Below, in pieces: positions 1-9,261 of a DNA stretch of 64,000 bases (positions are counted from its first letter, which is position 1; each line of letters begins with the position of its first letter). A program made the position numbers and the translations under genes. This DNA is from Marinobacter sp. (GTDB lineage: Bacteria > Pseudomonadota > Gammaproteobacteria > Pseudomonadales > Oleiphilaceae): positions 1 through 64,000 of the forward strand of contig JAGYIS010000010.1 in assembly GCA_018402255.1 (NCBI GenBank), written 5' to 3'. The notes under the pieces were generated by a model that saw only the letters and a program-made list of their open reading frames with translations, ran no database searches and was not told the origin of the DNA.

Positions 1-57
1 AAGCACCTGCCCCATTATGCCAACCTGATGCAAAGTTACGGCGCCCAGCAGGGATAA
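1..57 (+). CDS. C-terminal end of a truncated upstream gene
   Basis: The first frame is open from base 1 and ends at a TAA at 55-57, giving the tail KHLPHYANLMQSYGAQQG. The rest of the gene lies outside the window, so no function can be assigned. It runs in the same direction as the pirin gene, with about 115 bases between them. The tail is short enough that a chance open frame cannot be excluded. Confidence 0.4.
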   Translation, partial: KHLPHYANLMQSYGAQQG

Positions 58-172
58 TGCGGTCAAACCTCGCAGCCAAAGCGCTTGGGTGCGGGGTTCT
101 TCATTTGACAGAGCCTCACCTGTAACCAACCTTCTCAGATAAACCTGCCTCTCCGTCAGAGTTGGAGCCCAA

Positions 173-1087
173 ATGAGCAATCTCTCATCACAAACCGAAT
201 TCGACTGCCCAATCACCAAAGAATGCGACGCGGTGGTTCAACTCCTGCAGCCTCGTGAACGAGACCTCGGCGGCTTTTCAGTGAGGCGGGTACTTCCGGT
301 GCTGGGACAAAAGATGATCGGACCCTGGATTTTCTTTGATCACATGGGCCCTGCACATTTTCCTGCGGGTGATGGTATCAATGTGAGCCCTCACCCGCAT
401 ATTGGTATCGCTACGGTCACTTACCTGTTTGAAGGCGAAATACTGCATCGCGATTCCCTCGGGAGCCTGCAACCCATCCGCCCGGGCGATATCAATCTGA
501 TGGTGGCCGGGCACGGCATTGTGCATTCGGAGCGGGCGCGCCCGGAGATCACGGCAACTGACCACACACTCCATGGCTTGCAGCTATGGCTGGCGCTGCC
601 TGAGGCGGAAGAAGAAACAGATCCCGCTTTCTACCACTACCCGGAGAGCACCGTACCCTCCGTGTCGGTAGGTGATGTGCCTGTCCGTATAATGATGGGC
701 AGTGCCTATGGTGAGACCTCACCGGTAAAGGTATTTGCCGACACCCTGTACGTAGAGGCATGGCTGAAGCCTGGCCAAAAGCTTACCTTGCCGGACGCCC
801 AGGAACGGGGTCTCTATGTGGCGAAGGGACGACTTCTGGCAGGCGGAACGGAGATTCCCGAGTTCTCCATGGCCGTTCTGTCAGAGCAGCAAGGCGTCAT
901 CGTTGAAGCCTTGGAAGAAACGCGGCTCGCACTGATTGGTGGCGAGCCCCTTGGTAAACGGTTTATCGAGTGGAACTTCGTTTCCAGTCGCAAGGAGAGA
1001 ATTGAAGCGGCCAAAAAAGACTGGCAGAACGGGCGTTTTCCAGTCGTTCCCGACGATGAAAGCGATTACATTCCATTGCCGGAGTGA
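173..1087 (+). CDS. pirin family protein
   Basis: A 304-residue protein of the pirin (bicupin) family, the usual length for the group. The N-terminal cupin carries the family's metal-binding region, seen as HPHIGIATVTYLFEG at about residues 75-90, followed by GDINLMVAGHGIVHSER with the second histidine and a glutamate. Characterised members include quercetin dioxygenases and redox-sensing co-regulators, but the substrate here cannot be told from sequence. The start is supported by a GGAG seven bases upstream. It converges on mqo, the two stops being almost adjacent. Confidence 0.9.
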   Translation: MSNLSSQTEFDCPITKECDAVVQLLQPRERDLGGFSVRRVLPVLGQKMIGPWIFFDHMGPAHFPAGDGINVSPHPHIGIATVTYLFEGEILHRDSLGSLQPIRPGDINLMVAGHGIVHSERARPEITATDHTLHGLQLWLALPEAEEETDPAFYHYPESTVPSVSVGDVPVRIMMGSAYGETSPVKVFADTLYVEAWLKPGQKLTLPDAQERGLYVAKGRLLAGGTEIPEFSMAVLSEQQGVIVEALEETRLALIGGEPLGKRFIEWNFVSSRKERIEAAKKDWQNGRFPVVPDDESDYIPLPE

Positions 1088-1089
1088 AG

Positions 1090-2541
1090 CTAGGCGCTGA
1101 TTCCCAGCGCCTTGTTGGCAGCATCCCTCACTTCCCGATATCGTTCAGGATTGTTGATCAGCGTGTCCAGATTATCCTCCGGAAACATGGCTTTCAGTTT
1201 CGTTTTGGCGTCATCGCCATCAGCAATGGCGGGCATTAACTGTTGAAGCGCCCGCAGCATCACTTCCGGTGATACCGAAGCGCCCGGGGATGCCCCCAGA
1301 ATGGTGCCGTAGGTTTTGTCGGAAGACACGATAATCTCCGTGCCCATCTGCAAATCGCCGTCTTTGATAATCTGCACGCGTTGGCCGGCTTCGATGGGCT
1401 TCCAGTCAAACCTCTCGCTCAGGCCCGGCGCAAACTTCTCAAGGGAGGCCAGCATGCTTGTTTCGCCCTTGAAGGTTTCGGACACCAGGTACTTCACCAG
1501 AGGGAAATGATCGAGCGCAACATTCAACAGTCCCGGAATGTCATGCAGTCGCATGGCGCAAAGGTAATCGATGAATCCTCTGCCTTTCTCAAGGACCGGT
1601 TTAAACGACGCAAACGGGCCAAACAACAGGTAATGCTGGCCGTTGGCCACTCGCAAATCCAGATGCGGAACCGACATAGGCGGTGCCCCGACTTCGGCTT
1701 TACCATAGGTTTTAGCCCGGTACTGATCGGCTTGTTCCGGTGTGATCCTCGCCTGCAGAAAACGCCCACCCACGGGGAACCCCGTAAACCGGCGGGCGAA
1801 TGGCATGTGGCTTTTCTTGAGAATCGGGAACGCGCCGCCACCGGCACCCACAAACAGAACATCGGCTCGGTGTTGTATCGCGGCGCCCCGGGTTTTGGTT
1901 TCTACCAGCCAGCTTCCTGCCGGGCTGCGATGCACGCGTTTCACGTGCACGCCATACTCGATCTTTACGCCAAGCTCGTTCATGGCGTAATCCGCCATGT
2001 GCTCTGTCAAGGCGCCAAAATTGACGTCTGTGCCGGTTTCAATGACGGTGGCCGCCATTTTCTCATGACGCGGACGCCCCTCCATGGTGTAGGGAATCCA
2101 GTCTTTGATCTGATCAAAATCCTCGGAGTACCGCATCTGTTCAAAAAAGTGATGGGCAGACATTTCCTTGAAACGCAGCTTCAATTCCTCGATTGAAGGT
2201 TCGGACACGATGGTGCAGTGCTTGGTCTGGTTGATAAAACTGGTTGGCTCTTTAATCGCGCCCTTTTCCACCAGATACGCCCAGAACTGCTTGGCGACAT
2301 TGAACTGCGCGTGGATTTTCAGGGCCTTCTCAACCGAAATGACCTCTTCATCCACCGGCGTATAGTTCAGTTCGCAGTTCGCCTCGTGGCCCGTGCCTGC
2401 ATTGTTGAAGGCCCATGAGTTGCCTTCTCCGGCCTTGTCCAGTCGCTCCAGAATGGTCACGTCCAGGTCGGGTGCCAACTCTTTTGCCAGAATGGCAAAC
2501 GTGGTGCCCATGATGCCTGCGCCGATGATGATCAGTTTCAT
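1090..2541 (-). CDS. mqo: malate:quinone oxidoreductase
   Basis: A 483-residue FAD enzyme that oxidises malate to oxaloacetate and passes electrons to the quinone pool at the inner membrane face, bypassing NAD-linked malate dehydrogenase in the TCA cycle. The N-terminus shows the dinucleotide-binding motif GAGIMG (residues 7-12) and the Mqo signature region NNAGTGHEANCELNYTP at about residues 46-62. It is slightly shorter than many Mqo proteins (about 490-550). The start has an AGGACCACCTT stretch just upstream. It is transcribed alone, divergently from yebG and convergently with the pirin gene. Confidence 0.88.
   Translation of the reverse strand: MKLIIIGAGIMGTTFAILAKELAPDLDVTILERLDKAGEGNSWAFNNAGTGHEANCELNYTPVDEEVISVEKALKIHAQFNVAKQFWAYLVEKGAIKEPTSFINQTKHCTIVSEPSIEELKLRFKEMSAHHFFEQMRYSEDFDQIKDWIPYTMEGRPRHEKMAATVIETGTDVNFGALTEHMADYAMNELGVKIEYGVHVKRVHRSPAGSWLVETKTRGAAIQHRADVLFVGAGGGAFPILKKSHMPFARRFTGFPVGGRFLQARITPEQADQYRAKTYGKAEVGAPPMSVPHLDLRVANGQHYLLFGPFASFKPVLEKGRGFIDYLCAMRLHDIPGLLNVALDHFPLVKYLVSETFKGETSMLASLEKFAPGLSERFDWKPIEAGQRVQIIKDGDLQMGTEIIVSSDKTYGTILGASPGASVSPEVMLRALQQLMPAIADGDDAKTKLKAMFPEDNLDTLINNPERYREVRDAANKALGISA
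1093..1111 (+). terminator. possible terminator hairpin between pirin and mqo
   Basis: A perfect 7-bp stem (GGCGCTG / CAGCGCC) with a 5-base loop lies just after the pirin stop and is followed by TTGTTGG. It overlaps the last codons of the convergent mqo gene. The T tract is poor, so this is a weak call. Confidence 0.3.
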
Positions 2542-2653
2542 AAGGTGGTCCTACCGGTATCCATTTTGGTCGTGTTCTCAAAAAGCCTGTGTCTTGAACC
2601 TACCATAATTGGGGCATGTCTCGATAACTGCAACAGACTACGTTATGATGAGG

Positions 2654-2669
2654 CTGTATATTCATACAG
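2654..2669 (+). promoter_or_regulatory. LexA (SOS) box upstream of yebG
   Basis: CTGTATATTCATACAG is a perfect match to the gammaproteobacterial LexA operator CTGT-N8-ACAG with an AT-rich centre. It ends 29 bases before the yebG start codon. YebG is a known SOS-regulon member in Escherichia coli, so the site and the gene identity support each other. Confidence 0.9.
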
Positions 2670-2698
2670 TCGTCTACAAACAGCGAGGAAGCTTCTTA

Positions 2699-2983
2699 AT
2701 GGCTGTTCAACCTTTGTTCTACTCAGACCGCGACGGACTCGAAATGGCACTCAAAACTCCCGATTCGATGCTCTTCACGACCAAAGCCGAAGCCGATGCC
2801 CGGGATAAAATGCTCGAGCTCTCTGAAAACATTCAGCTGTGGCTGGAGAAAAAAATCCCGGCGATGCCTGAAGAATACGCAGAGCAGTGCGCCCTGTTGA
2901 TTGCTGAAAACAAGGATCTGTTTCAGAAGGCTTTGAAAAAGCCCGAAATCCTGAGTGAACCCGAAAGCGCCGATGCTGAATAA
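2699..2983 (+). CDS. yebG: YebG family SOS-induced protein
   Basis: A 94-residue small acidic protein of the YebG family, induced by DNA damage and reported to bind DNA; its exact role is not settled. Family features are the start (MAVQPLFYSDRDG), then TKAEADARDKMLEL at about residues 30-43. An upstream in-frame ATG at 2609 is rejected because it precedes the LexA box; the chosen ATG has a GAGGA element about 10 bases upstream. The gene stands alone between mqo and the alcohol dehydrogenase. Confidence 0.85.
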   Translation: MAVQPLFYSDRDGLEMALKTPDSMLFTTKAEADARDKMLELSENIQLWLEKKIPAMPEEYAEQCALLIAENKDLFQKALKKPEILSEPESADAE

Positions 2984-3114
2984 CGGTTGGTCCACCGTTC
3001 GCGGCTTTTAATTCAGGCACCTTCCAACAGGCATTTGTGTCTGGCATGGTCTATATGACAGTGTTTACGTAACTTACACCGAACGTTCAAAGTTAACTTA
3101 TCAAGGAGTCTTTC

Positions 3115-4170
3115 ATGGCCAATACACGCGCATACGCAGCCACAAGCCCAACTTCGGGTCTGGCGCCCTACTCCTTTGACCGGCGTGAATTGCGTCCAGA
3201 TGACGTCGCCATTGAGATCGACTATTGCGGCGTCTGCCACAGCGACCTGCATACCGTTGAGAATGACTGGGGTGGCTCTCAGTACCCGGTCGTTCCCGGC
3301 CACGAAATTGTCGGTCGTGTTACCGCGGTGGGCTCCAGTGTCACCGACTATAAAGCGGGCGATCTCGTGGGTGTTGGCTGTATGGTTGATAGCTGCCGCA
3401 GCTGCTCCGCCTGTGAAACCGGACTCGAGCAATACTGCATTGAAGGCTCGACCATGACCTACGGCAGCCTTGACCGCCACGACGGTACCGTCACCCACGG
3501 CGGCTATTCCGACAAAATCGTCGTCAGTGACCGCTTTGTGGTACGGATGCCCGAGAAGCTCGATGCGGCCAGTGCTGCGCCTTTGCTGTGCGCTGGCATT
3601 ACCACCTATTCACCGCTCAAGCATTTCAACGTGGGTAAAGGTCACAAGGTCGGCGTGTTGGGCATGGGCGGTCTCGGCCATATGGGTGTGAAGCTTGCCA
3701 AAGCTTTGGGTGCAGAGGTGACCATTTTCACCCGGTCAGAGAACAAAGTTGCCGAGGCGAAGAAGCAAGGCGCGGATCACGTCATTATTTCGACTGACAA
3801 GGCTCAGATGAAAGCGGCGGCGGACTCGTTCGATTTTCTGCTCGACACGATTCCGGTTGCCCACGACTTCAATCCGTACCTGAAATGCCTGAAGTACGAC
3901 GGCACCCATATTCTGGTGGGGCTGCTGACCCCGGTTGAGCCTGCGTTGCAGGCCGGACTGCTGGTGACCAAGCGTCGTACGGTTGCAGGTTCTCTGATCG
4001 GTGGCATGCCAGAGACCCAGGAAATGCTGGACTTCTGCGCCGAGCATGACATTACCTGTGATGTGGAAATGCTCGACATCCACAACATCAACGAAGCCTA
4101 TGAACGCATGAAGAAAGGTGACGTGAAGTATCGCTTCGTGATCGACATGAAGACGCTCAAAGAAAGCTGA
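3115..4170 (+). CDS. zinc-dependent NAD(P)-alcohol dehydrogenase (YahK/CAD-like)
   Basis: A 351-residue medium-chain zinc alcohol dehydrogenase of the cinnamyl-alcohol/YahK branch, which typically reduces aldehydes with NADPH in the cytoplasm. The catalytic zinc region CGVCHSDLH is at about residues 38-46 and GHE at about 62. The structural zinc quartet follows the C-x2-C-x2-C-x7-C pattern (SCRSCSACETGLEQYC) at about residues 101-116. The coenzyme motif GMGGLGHMG lies near residue 183. The start has AAGGAG upstream. It is monocistronic, with a terminator hairpin downstream. The natural substrate is unknown. Confidence 0.88.
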   Translation: MANTRAYAATSPTSGLAPYSFDRRELRPDDVAIEIDYCGVCHSDLHTVENDWGGSQYPVVPGHEIVGRVTAVGSSVTDYKAGDLVGVGCMVDSCRSCSACETGLEQYCIEGSTMTYGSLDRHDGTVTHGGYSDKIVVSDRFVVRMPEKLDAASAAPLLCAGITTYSPLKHFNVGKGHKVGVLGMGGLGHMGVKLAKALGAEVTIFTRSENKVAEAKKQGADHVIISTDKAQMKAAADSFDFLLDTIPVAHDFNPYLKCLKYDGTHILVGLLTPVEPALQAGLLVTKRRTVAGSLIGGMPETQEMLDFCAEHDITCDVEMLDIHNINEAYERMKKGDVKYRFVIDMKTLKES

Positions 4171-4184
4171 GTTTCCTGCCTCAA

Positions 4185-4217
4185 ACCCCCGGGATGCAAA
4201 TCTGGCGTCCCGGGGGT
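4185..4217 (+). terminator. intrinsic terminator after the alcohol dehydrogenase
   Basis: A 13-bp GC-rich stem with one G-T wobble (ACCCCCGGGATGC / GCGTCCCGGGGGT) and a 7-base loop, followed by GTCTTTG. It sits 15 bases after the dehydrogenase stop. The stem is very strong although the T run is short. Confidence 0.7.
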
Positions 4218-4303
4218 GTCTTTGACAATCCGCTAATAACCAATCCGGTTGCAAAGGTTTAGCATGGGTCTATGTTTACCGTATCAGACCCTGGACACAG
4301 CGC

Positions 4304-5272
4304 ATGACTTTTGCACGCATTGCCGGAACCGGTTCTTACCTGCCGGACAACATCGTTACCAATCGCGACCTGGAAGAGCGGGTGGATACCTCTGACCAGT
4401 GGATCCGTGACCGCACCGGTATTGAGCAACGGCACATCGCCCTCCCCGGCCAAAGCACGGTAGACCTGGCCGAACAGGCTGCACTTCGCGCCATTGAAGC
4501 GGCAGGGATCGATGCGACCGATATCGACCTGATCATATTCGCCACCACCACGCCGGATAAAGTGTTCCCCAGCTGTGCCTGTATCCTGCAAGCCCGCCTG
4601 GGCATTCAGGGTTGCCCTGCTTTTGATATTCAGGCCGTGTGCAGTGGTTTTGTGTACGCCCTGGCTACCGCCGAAAAGTTCATTCGTACCGGTACCAGTA
4701 AAAAGGCGCTGGTGATTGGTGCCGAAGTGTTCTCCCGTATTCTGAACTGGAGTGACCGCACCACCTGTGTCCTGTTCGGAGACGGCGCCGGCGCTGTGGT
4801 ACTCGAAGCCAACGAGGAAGCCGGCATTCTGTCCACTCACCTGCATGCCGATGGCCGCTATGAAAAGCTCCTGCACGTGCCTTGTGGCGTGGCTAACGAT
4901 TTCGATGCGGTGAAGGCCGGTCAAGCCTTTGTCGAGATGAAGGGCAATGAAGTCTTTAAAGTAGCGGTCAACACGCTTGGACAAATCGTTGATGAAACTC
5001 TCGAGGCGAATCAGATGCAGAAGTCCGATATTGACTGGCTGGTGCCTCATCAAGCTAACTTAAGGATCATTATTGCCACCGCCCGCAAACTGAACATGTC
5101 GATGGACCAGGTGGTGATGACCGTTAATCGCCATGGCAACACCTCGGCGGCCTCTATTCCTCTGGCACTGGACGAAGCCGTGAGAGATGGCCGCATCAAG
5201 CGCGGCGAGGTTGTCCTGCTTGAAGCCTTTGGCGGCGGCTTTACCTGGGGTTCAGCATTGCTCCGGTACTGA
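4304..5272 (+). CDS. fabH: beta-ketoacyl-ACP synthase III
   Basis: A 322-residue condensing enzyme that starts fatty-acid synthesis by joining acetyl-CoA to malonyl-ACP. The Cys-His-Asn triad is visible: AVCSGF at about residue 112, VPHQANLRI at about 248 and [10 protein letters not shown] at about 278. The glycine-rich [11 protein letters not shown] and the C-terminal [13 protein letters not shown] are typical. It lies alone, not in a fab cluster, so it may be a second KASIII or a stand-alone copy; many gammaproteobacteria have more than one. The start has no strong ribosome site but gives the family N-terminus. Confidence 0.88.
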   Translation: MTFARIAGTGSYLPDNIVTNRDLEERVDTSDQWIRDRTGIEQRHIALPGQSTVDLAEQAALRAIEAAGIDATDIDLIIFATTTPDKVFPSCACILQARLGIQGCPAFDIQAVCSGFVYALATAEKFIRTGTSKKALVIGAEVFSRILNWSDRTTCVLFGDGAGAVVLEANEEAGILSTHLHADGRYEKLLHVPCGVANDFDAVKAGQAFVEMKGNEVFKVAVNTLGQIVDETLEANQMQKSDIDWLVPHQANLRIIIATARKLNMSMDQVVMTVNRHGNTSAASIPLALDEAVRDGRIKRGEVVLLEAFGGGFTWGSALLRY

Positions 5273-5393
5273 AACAGAGCCTTTTGCATATTCCATAAAA
5301 CGATTTTAATATTTGTTATTAATATTTTTAGTTCTTAGCAACCTTTGTTAAATTGCTCCTCAGATTCACCTTCCAGGTTCTGAGGAGCTCATC

Positions 5394-6397
5394 ATGAAAC
5401 AACTGCTTAAAGGATTGGCACTGGGCACGGCCCTGCTTTCCGCCCAACCGGCCTTTGCCGCCGATCGGGAGCTTCTCAATACTTCCTACGATATCGCCCG
5501 GGAGCTCTTCGCCGCTTATAACGAAGAGTTCGCCAAGCATTGGCAGGAAAAAACCGGCGAGACCCTTGAGGTCAAACAGTCGCACGCTGGCTCCTCCCGT
5601 CAGGCGCAAGCCATTATTCAGGGCCTGAAAGCAGACGTAGCGACGTTTAACCAGGTTACCGACATTGACATCCTGCACAGCCGCGGTGATTTAATTCCGG
5701 AAAACTGGGCTGAGCGCCTGCCAAACAACAGCTCACCCTATTACTCCACCATGGCGTTCCTGGTTCGCAAGGATAACCCGAAGAACATTCAAAACTGGGA
5801 TGACCTGGTGCGTGAAGACGTTGCGCTGGTGATGCCCAACCCGAAAACCTCCGGCAATGGTCGATACACCTATCTGGCTGCTCTGGGCTACGCGCAGGAC
5901 GAATTTGGCGACGATCAGGAAAAGATTGACCAGTTCCTTGCAGATTTTCTGGGACAGGTCCGGGTTTTCGACAGCGGTGGCCGCGGTGCAACCACCACGT
6001 TCATCGAGCGCGGCATCGGCGACGCCCTGTTGACGTTTGAATCGGAAGTCCTGAACATCGCGGACCGTTATGACGAAGGTGAGTATCTGGTTATCACCCC
6101 GAAGTCAGCTTTCTTGCTGAGTTTCCGGTGACCTGGATCGATGACTATATCGAGCAGAATGGTACCGAAGAGCTGGCGAAGGAGTACCTCACTCATCTGT
6201 ACGCTGAAGACTCCCAGCGCCTGCTCGCCGGATTTAACTATCGTGTACACAACGAAACCGTCCAACAGGAAACCAGCGACCGCTTCCGGGAGCTCAAACT
6301 CAAGTCCATCGACGAAATTGCCGGTGGCTGGGAAAAAGCCATGGCAGAGCATTTCGCCAGCGGCGGTAAGCTGGATCAGTTGCAGCGGCGTCGCTAG
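5394..6397 (+). pseudogene. cysP: sulfate/thiosulfate-binding protein CysP, frameshifted
   Basis: A periplasmic binding protein for thiosulfate/sulfate feeding CysTWA. The N-terminus is a signal peptide ending AQPAFAA. Family blocks [43 protein letters not shown] and GGRGATTTF match CysP better than Sbp. The frame breaks after TPKS and resumes as [10 protein letters not shown] in the next frame. One missing base between 6108 and 6109 explains it: restoring GAC gives the expected [13 protein letters not shown]. Nothing else is damaged and the operon downstream is intact, so this is likely a sequence error or a very recent mutation. The upstream ribosome site is TGAGGAG. Confidence 0.88.
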
Positions 6398-6405
6398 GGT
6401 CTGAC

Positions 6406-7278
6406 ATGTCGGCATCTGCTAATTCTGGCGTCGCCCCCGTGCGGCGCTTTTCTGGTCGAAGCAAACGCGTATTGCCGGGGTTTGGTCTAAGCCTCGGCAT
6501 TTCGCTGTTCTTTGTCAGTCTGGTATTGCTGCTGCCGTTGTCCGGTCTGGTGGTGGAAACCTCTGGAATGAGCTGGGACCAGTTCTGGTTCACGATCACC
6601 GACCCACGGGTTGTGGAGTCCTACAAGGTAACCCTATGGACGGCCTTTGCTGCCTCGGTATTTAATGGTTTTTTCGGGCTGCTGCTGGCCTGGATTCTGG
6701 TTCGTTATGAGTTTCCTGGAAAACGCATTGTGGATGCGTTTGTGGATCTGCCCTTTGCACTCCCAACGGCCGTTGCCGGTATTACCCTCGCCACGTTGTT
6801 CGCCCAGAATGGCTGGTACGGTCAATGGCTGGCCAAGCTTGGCATCGAGGTTGCGTTTACGCCGCTTGGCATCGTGGTCGCGATGGCTTTTACCAGTATT
6901 CCTTTTGTGGTGCGTACGGTTCAGCCCGTGCTTGAAGAGCTGTCACCGGCAGATGAAGAGGCCGCCGTCAGCCTGGGCGCCAGTGATGGCCGGGTATTCC
7001 GCAAGGTGATCTTTCCCTCACTCTGGCCGGCACTGGTGACGGGCGTTGCGTTATCGTTCACCCGCAGCCTGGGCGAGTTCGGGGCCATCATCTTCATCGC
7101 AGGCAATACCCCTTACGTCAGTGAAGTAACCAGCCTGATGGTCTTTATCCGACTGCAGGAATACGACTACGCGGCGGCCAGTGCCATTGCCTCCGTTGTA
7201 CTGTTGGCGTCACTGGTTCTGTTGTTTGCTATCAACCTGTGGCAAGGCCGCTACCTGCGCCGCCTGGAGGGTCGATAG
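6406..7278 (+). CDS. cysT: sulfate/thiosulfate ABC transporter permease CysT
   Basis: A 290-residue inner-membrane permease (CysT, also called CysU) with about six membrane segments. The EAA loop that contacts the ATPase is visible as EEAAVSLGASDGRVFRKV at about residues 184-201, followed by FPSLWPALVTG. The PFALPTAVAGITLATLF block at about residues 115-131 is typical of this branch. It begins 8 bases after cysP and its stop abuts the cysW ATG, so the genes form one operon. Confidence 0.92.
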   Translation: MSASANSGVAPVRRFSGRSKRVLPGFGLSLGISLFFVSLVLLLPLSGLVVETSGMSWDQFWFTITDPRVVESYKVTLWTAFAASVFNGFFGLLLAWILVRYEFPGKRIVDAFVDLPFALPTAVAGITLATLFAQNGWYGQWLAKLGIEVAFTPLGIVVAMAFTSIPFVVRTVQPVLEELSPADEEAAVSLGASDGRVFRKVIFPSLWPALVTGVALSFTRSLGEFGAIIFIAGNTPYVSEVTSLMVFIRLQEYDYAAASAIASVVLLASLVLLFAINLWQGRYLRRLEGR

Positions 7279-8136
7279 ATGGACACCGGTCATAGACGCG
7301 TCGGGGATCAGCCTTGGGTTCGCCGTACATTGATCGGGATCGCCCTGCTGGTGGCCCTGTTCATGCTGGTCATCCCGGTCGTGGTGATTTTTGCTGAAGC
7401 CTTCAGTGCTGGCTGGTCGACGTTTGCAGGCAATGTGACCGATGAGTACACAGTGCATGCCATCGGCCTGACTTTGTTTGTTGCCGCCCTGACCGTACCC
7501 TTGAATCTGGTGTTTGGCACCGCGCTTGCCTGGTCGGTTACCCGGTTCCGGTTTCCAGGCCGCAAACTGCTGATTACCCTGATCGACATCCCCTTTGCGG
7601 TGTCGCCCGTTATTGCTGGCCTGCTGTACCTGCTGTTGTACGGCCGTAACGGTTGGCTCGGTGGCTGGCTGGCCAGTCACGATGTACAACTGATGTTTTC
7701 CTGGCCCGGCATTGTGATGGTGACGGTGTTTGTGACTTGTCCGTTTGTTGCGCGGGAACTGATCCCGTTAATGCAACAACAAGGCAGTGAGGAAGAAGAA
7801 GCCGGCGTGGTTCTTGGCGCGTCCGGCTGGCGGATCTTTCGCAAGATTACCCTGCCCAATATCAAGTGGGCACTGATCTATGGCGTGGTGCTGACCAATG
7901 CCCGTGCCGTCGGTGAATTCGGAGCAGTATCTGTTGTTTCAGGCAACGTTCGCGGTGAAACCAACACCTTACCTCTGCATGTTGAACTGCTTTATCAAGA
8001 TTATAATGTTGTCGGTGCCTTCGCCAGCGCTTCATTACTGGCGGCCATTGCCATGCTCACCCTGGTGGTCAAAGCCTTTGTGGAGTGGCGGCAATCCCGA
8101 CCAATCGTATCGACGCCCGAGAAGGAGGTGTCTTAG
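7279..8136 (+). CDS. cysW: sulfate/thiosulfate ABC transporter permease CysW
   Basis: The second permease of the CysTWA importer, 285 residues, with about six membrane segments. The EAA loop EEEEAGVVLGASGWRIFRKI lies at about residues 172-191 and PFAVSPVIAGLLYLLLYG at about 104-121. The ATG follows the cysT stop with no gap and has CTGGAGGG upstream. CysT and CysW form the heterodimeric channel through which sulfate or thiosulfate enters for cysteine synthesis. Confidence 0.92.
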   Translation: MDTGHRRVGDQPWVRRTLIGIALLVALFMLVIPVVVIFAEAFSAGWSTFAGNVTDEYTVHAIGLTLFVAALTVPLNLVFGTALAWSVTRFRFPGRKLLITLIDIPFAVSPVIAGLLYLLLYGRNGWLGGWLASHDVQLMFSWPGIVMVTVFVTCPFVARELIPLMQQQGSEEEEAGVVLGASGWRIFRKITLPNIKWALIYGVVLTNARAVGEFGAVSVVSGNVRGETNTLPLHVELLYQDYNVVGAFASASLLAAIAMLTLVVKAFVEWRQSRPIVSTPEKEVS

Positions 8137-9258
8137 ATGAGCATCACTATTGACCAGATCTCCAAAACCTTTGGTCGTTTTCATGCGCTGCGGGATGTAG
8201 CGCTCGACATTCCGGAAGGCAAGCTGACTGCCCTCCTTGGCCCGTCAGGCTCAGGTAAAACCACGCTTCTGCGGATCATTGCCGGGTTGGAATCGTCAGA
8301 CTCTGGCCGCATTCTGTTTGGCGGGGAAGACGTCAGTAACCTGCATGTGCGTGACCGTAATATCGGTTTCGTATTCCAGCACTATGCCCTTTTCCGACAC
8401 TTGACCGTGGCCGAGAACATCGCTTTTGGCCTGGAATCCCTGCCCCGCAAACAACGGCCGTCCAAGGCGGAGATTCGTCAGCGCGTTGAAAAATTGCTGG
8501 AGATGATCCAGCTGCCACAACTGGCCGACCGGTACCCGGCCCAGCTGTCTGGCGGTCAGAAGCAACGGGTTGCGTTAGCCCGAGCTCTGGCTACACAGCC
8601 CCGTATCCTGCTGCTGGATGAGCCGTTTGGCGCGCTTGATGCGAAGGTGCGCAAGGATCTCCGGCGCTGGCTGAGAGCCCTGCATGATGAGTTCCACTTC
8701 ACCAGCATCTTCGTCACTCATGATCAGGAGGAGGCACTGGAGCTGTCAGATCAAGTGGTTGTAATGAGCCAGGGCCAGGTTGAACAAGTCAATACGCCGA
8801 CAGAGCTTTACGCCAAGCCTGAGAGCCGGTTTGTTTTCGATTTTCTGGGCCACGTTAATGTGCTCTCGGGCGCTGTCAAAAACCAGAAACTGGCTCAAGG
8901 CGATGCTTGGGTGTCCTTGCCCGGTCATCGGTCCGAGCAGGAAGCTCAGCTCTACCTGCGCCCCCACGAAGTCCATCTGGCGCGAGCACCCAGTGTCCAT
9001 GCCCGCCTGCCACTGCGGATCGACGCCGTCAGCCTGATCGGCTCTGAAGTCCGTATTGAGTTAGTGCCGGAAGGTTGGCACAGCGAAGAAATCTGGGAAA
9101 TCGGCATGAGCCACAACGAGTTCGCTCAGCAAAACCCCAGTCGTGGTGAACTCTGGTTTGCCGTTCCTGATGTCGGCCATCTGTTTTCAGGCGACAACAG
9201 CCAGCCCAAGACGGTGGACTGGCAATATGCAGAGGCGGCAAACGCCTGCAATATGTGA
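8137..9258 (+). CDS. cysA: sulfate/thiosulfate ABC transporter ATPase CysA
   Basis: A 373-residue ATPase powering CysTW. Walker A is GPSGSGKTT at about residues 33-41, the signature motif [15 protein letters not shown] at about 134-148, Walker [13 protein letters not shown] at about 155-166, and the H-loop THDQEEALE near 192. The C-terminal 130 residues form the TOBE-like regulatory domain of this family. It has the best ribosome site of the operon (AAGGAGGTG). It ends 3 bases before the convergent dabA stop, with no obvious terminator between. Confidence 0.93.
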   Translation: MSITIDQISKTFGRFHALRDVALDIPEGKLTALLGPSGSGKTTLLRIIAGLESSDSGRILFGGEDVSNLHVRDRNIGFVFQHYALFRHLTVAENIAFGLESLPRKQRPSKAEIRQRVEKLLEMIQLPQLADRYPAQLSGGQKQRVALARALATQPRILLLDEPFGALDAKVRKDLRRWLRALHDEFHFTSIFVTHDQEEALELSDQVVVMSQGQVEQVNTPTELYAKPESRFVFDFLGHVNVLSGAVKNQKLAQGDAWVSLPGHRSEQEAQLYLRPHEVHLARAPSVHARLPLRIDAVSLIGSEVRIELVPEGWHSEEIWEIGMSHNEFAQQNPSRGELWFAVPDVGHLFSGDNSQPKTVDWQYAEAANACNM

Positions 9259-9261
9259 GGG

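Noticed and set aside
5308-5326. AT-rich palindrome AATATT-7-AATATT between fabH and cysP
   Set aside because: The stem is only AT pairs and not followed by a useful T run, so it is not called as a terminator. It might be part of the cysP control region but nothing decides this.
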